A DNA stretch of 16,181 bases from Stephanodiscus triporus (taxonomy: Eukaryota > Bacillariophyta > Thalassiosirophyceae > Thalassiosirales > Thalassiosiraceae), in NCBI GenBank assembly GCA_036939755.1, contig JALLAZ010000393.1, positions 1-16,181 of the forward strand, read 5' to 3'. The translations under genes and the position numbers were made by a program. A model generated the notes under the pieces. It ran no database searches, had not been told where the DNA came from, and was given only the letters and a program-made list of their open reading frames with translations. The stretch's first letter is position 1. Every line of letters begins with the position of its first letter. Positions 15,533-16,181 of the stretch are shown piece after piece.

Positions 15533-16181
15533 GGTCACTGCTGGGCTATACCCCAAATCATTGCCCAAGCAATGAGGCTTTAGACCCACCCAGAGTGGAT
15601 CATACATCCATGTCATACATATACAAGGTGTTTGACAACCTTCATATGCAATGGATGGGCATATGATTCCATCACCACTTCATTATCAGGTCAATTGGTA
15701 GCCCAGATTTGAGAAATCAGCCAAAATCCTTGGTCACTGCTGGGCAACCAATATTACCATTACACATGCAATGAGACTTGAGACCCACCCACACTGGATC
15801 ATACATCCATGCCATATATATATGAGGTGTTTGGCACCCTTCATATGCAATGGATGGGCACATGGCCCCATCACCACTTCATTAAAATTGATCTAGCCCA
15901 GATTTGAGAAATCAGCCAAAATCCTTGGTCACTGCTCGGCAACTAACCGTACCATTACACAAGCAATGAGGCTTGAGACCCACCCAGACTGGATCATACA
16001 TCCATGGCATACACATACAAGGTGTTTAACAACCTTCATATGCAATTGATGGGCACATGGATACATGACCACTTCATTATCAGGTCATTTGGTAGCCCAG
16101 ATTTGAGAAATCAGCCAAAATACTCCTTGGTCACTGCTGGGCAACAAATATTACCATTACACAAGCAATGAGGCTTGAGAC
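15533..16181. repeat. Satellite array, about 199-bp unit
   Basis: The anchor GCAATGAG recurs at 15569, 15768, 15963 and 16165, giving units of 199, 195 and 202 bp. Each unit contains GAGACCCACCCA, TGGATCATACATCCATG, CCTTCATATGCAATGGATGG, CACCACTTCATT, CCCAGATTTGAGAAATCAGC and GGTCACTGCTGGGCAAC, with roughly 85-90% identity by eye. About 3.25 units are visible and the array continues past the right edge. Confidence 0.92.

Noticed and set aside
15533..16181. CRISPR-like array
   Set aside because: Units of about 199 bp are repeated end to end with no unique spacers and no cas genes, in a eukaryotic context; this is a satellite.

Overview
The window looks like nuclear DNA of a diatom, probably a centric one. 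This is inference. The coding genes have short GT-AG introns (76-170 nt). There is a full eukaryotic STT3 oligosaccharyltransferase subunit and a secreted protein with the 'D-x-P-x-E-T-x-W-x-L ... G-x-Y-x-F-x-x-x-D' repeat I associate with stramenopiles. The genes sit among microsatellites, palindromic word arrays, a satellite and decayed mobile-element genes. I see no tRNA, rRNA, CRISPR array or bacterial operon.

Left part (1-4700). A palindromic array (1-155) precedes an unrecognised multi-pass membrane protein (677-1708, + strand; the frame is open from 449). Its stop codon lies inside a 45-bp tandem duplication. On the minus strand a three-exon small P-loop kinase of the gluconokinase/shikimate-kinase type runs from 2992 to 2198. 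Its 20-nt first exon must be spliced on to complete the Walker A motif. It is divergent, across a 400-bp shared promoter region, from a secreted, probably GPI-anchored protein (3393-4697).

Middle part (4700-11600). A multiply broken gene (5112-5970), perhaps with a Myb/SANT-like domain, is followed by a GTCTA/TAGAC palindrome array (6001-6093) and a possible PEX11-like relic. Then comes the best-supported gene, the five-exon STT3 (7157-10458, 950 aa), with all expected catalytic motifs and an unexpected ankyrin-like C-terminal end. It converges on a zinc-binding/coiled-coil gene (10663-11262, minus strand), and a palindromic poly(A) signal usable on both strands lies exactly between them. A CATTAATG palindrome array lies upstream of the zinc gene.

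Right part (11600-16181). This is gene-poor and decayed. It holds G-run/C-run hairpin repeats, a frameshifted RNase H fragment of a retroelement (+ strand) abutting a broken gene of unknown family (minus strand), about 2 kb with no supportable gene, and a satellite of about 199 bp that runs off the right edge.

STT3 makes N-glycoproteins in the ER and the secreted protein carries NxS/T sites, but nothing shows a joint pathway; the neighbours look independent. The most unusual features are the STT3 ankyrin-like tail, the three different palindromic word arrays and the symmetric bidirectional poly(A) signal.
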